Shown here: positions 63,592 to 64,000 of the stretch, one piece after another | How the letters are laid out: every line of letters begins with the position of its first letter | How positions within the stretch are numbered: position 1 is the stretch's first letter | Assembly (NCBI RefSeq): GCF_052119645.1 | Contig: NZ_JBGQOM010000004.1 | Coordinates: 62,001 to 126,000, forward strand | Direction of reading: 5' to 3' | DNA from: Paraglaciecola sp030730205 | Lineage (GTDB): Bacteria > Pseudomonadota > Gammaproteobacteria > Enterobacterales > Alteromonadaceae | Length of the DNA: 64,000 bases | Made by a program: the position numbers and the translations under genes | Notes under the pieces: generated by a model | What the model was told of the DNA's origin: nothing | Databases searched by the model: none | Seen by the model: the letters and a program-made list of their open reading frames with translations, nothing else

Positions 63592-64000
63592 GGCTTGCTC
63601 CTTGCTGATTAATATGTTGCTCACTCCAGCGGCTTAAATTCAGTGCGACTTTTCTGTTGGAGAGTTTTGCTGAATTAATCCAAGCCAAAACGAGGCGTTT
63701 ATCTTTTTCATAATCCGCCTCTGAATCAGCGCCCACTTGATACAAACGCTGCTGAAATTCACTCATTTGTTGCTTAAAAAGGGCTTGTTTGCTGGTAGGC
63801 AAGGTTAAACTTAAAAGTTGACTAAGGTGCTCACCGTAAAGTTGTTGCACAGGCAAAGTTGGGTAGTAACTCATCAATACGCGTTTTACTATACTGTTTA
63901 AGCCAAGGCGCCATGCTCCGCTTTCAAAAGAAAGTGCTCTTATCTCTTGTTTGGCTTGGCGTTTTGCTCGGCCGCGCATATGTCGTTTAATCAACAATAC
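63584..64000 (-). CDS. DUF4381 protein, partial (5' end outside window)
   Basis: C-terminal about 137 residues of a DUF4381-type protein (LIKRHMRGRAKRQAKQEI, LPTSKQALFKQQMSEFQQRLYQVG). The family usually has one N-terminal membrane helix before a basic RRxxR-like segment; that helix would lie past position 64000. Such genes sit between moxR/DUF58 and batA in Gammaproteobacteria. Function unknown. Confidence 0.8.
   Translation of the reverse strand, partial: VLLIKRHMRGRAKRQAKQEIRALSFESGAWRLGLNSIVKRVLMSYYPTLPVQQLYGEHLSQLLSLTLPTSKQALFKQQMSEFQQRLYQVGADSEADYEKDKRLVLAWINSAKLSNRKVALNLSRWSEQHINQQGASHV

Overview
The window looks like the chromosome of a marine gammaproteobacterium of the Alteromonadales, probably near Paraglaciecola, Glaciecola or Alteromonas. 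This rests on gene order and protein character (aspS-nudB-ruvCAB, ybgC-tolQRAB-pal-cpoB followed by tRNA-Lys, the liu leucine-degradation operon, a cysDC-cysQ-cysN-SLC13 operon, the DUF3379/ECF sigma pair, a long second GAPDH) and on the moderate, AT-leaning base composition. No database search was possible, so the genus is inference.

Layout. 1-4116: 3' part of aspS, nudB, and the Holliday-junction genes ruvC, ruvA, ruvB. 4140-4277: an apparently undescribed small-RNA gene on the minus strand. 4708-9895: the Tol-Pal envelope operon, then two identical tRNA-Lys(UUU) genes (10064-10277). 10278-11002 is non-coding. 11003-15109: an HDOD signalling protein, and a thioesterase divergent from an MFS transporter/hydrolase pair. 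15144-17734: glgC and two small genes. 17759-26092: the leucine/isovalerate operon liuR-A-B-C-D-E, divergent from an acetyl-CoA acetyltransferase. 26115-28195: an exported alpha/beta hydrolase overlapping kynureninase. 28435-29832: a diguanylate cyclase. 29845-40891: central carbon and glycogen genes (yeaD, gapA, malQ, glgB, glgX, msrB, second GAPDH). 41058-48294: M14 carboxypeptidase, AGCS amino-acid symporter, zinc-ribbon protein, YeaC, a large DUF349 protein, rluF. 48409-53870: sulfate activation operon. 54068-58734: degenerate EAL-HDOD protein, putP, elaA, DUF3379 protein and ECF sigma factor. 58941-64000: a Bat (aerotolerance-type) operon that runs off the window end.

How the genes work together. 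glgC, malQ, glgB and glgX make and remodel glycogen, and the shared malQ/gapA intergenic region carries a HexR-like operator. A second HexR-like operator lies upstream of the long GAPDH, so glycogen turnover and glycolysis/gluconeogenesis may share control. The liu operon takes isovaleryl-CoA to acetoacetate and acetyl-CoA; the divergent thiolase fits the same acetyl-CoA/acetoacetyl-CoA node, and a LiuR-like operator sits between them. The cys operon activates sulfate to PAPS, recycles PAP (cysQ) and probably imports the anion.

The window is mostly ordinary chromosomal backbone. I saw no prophage, insertion sequence, CRISPR array, integron or defence island. The least-described elements are RNA-level: the minus-strand sRNA candidate at 4140-4277 and two mutually exclusive hairpins over the glgB ribosome-binding site at 34203-34243. 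Several protein-level oddities follow (insert in the AGCS symporter, exported hydrolase with kynureninase, DGC with an apparently truncated signal peptide).
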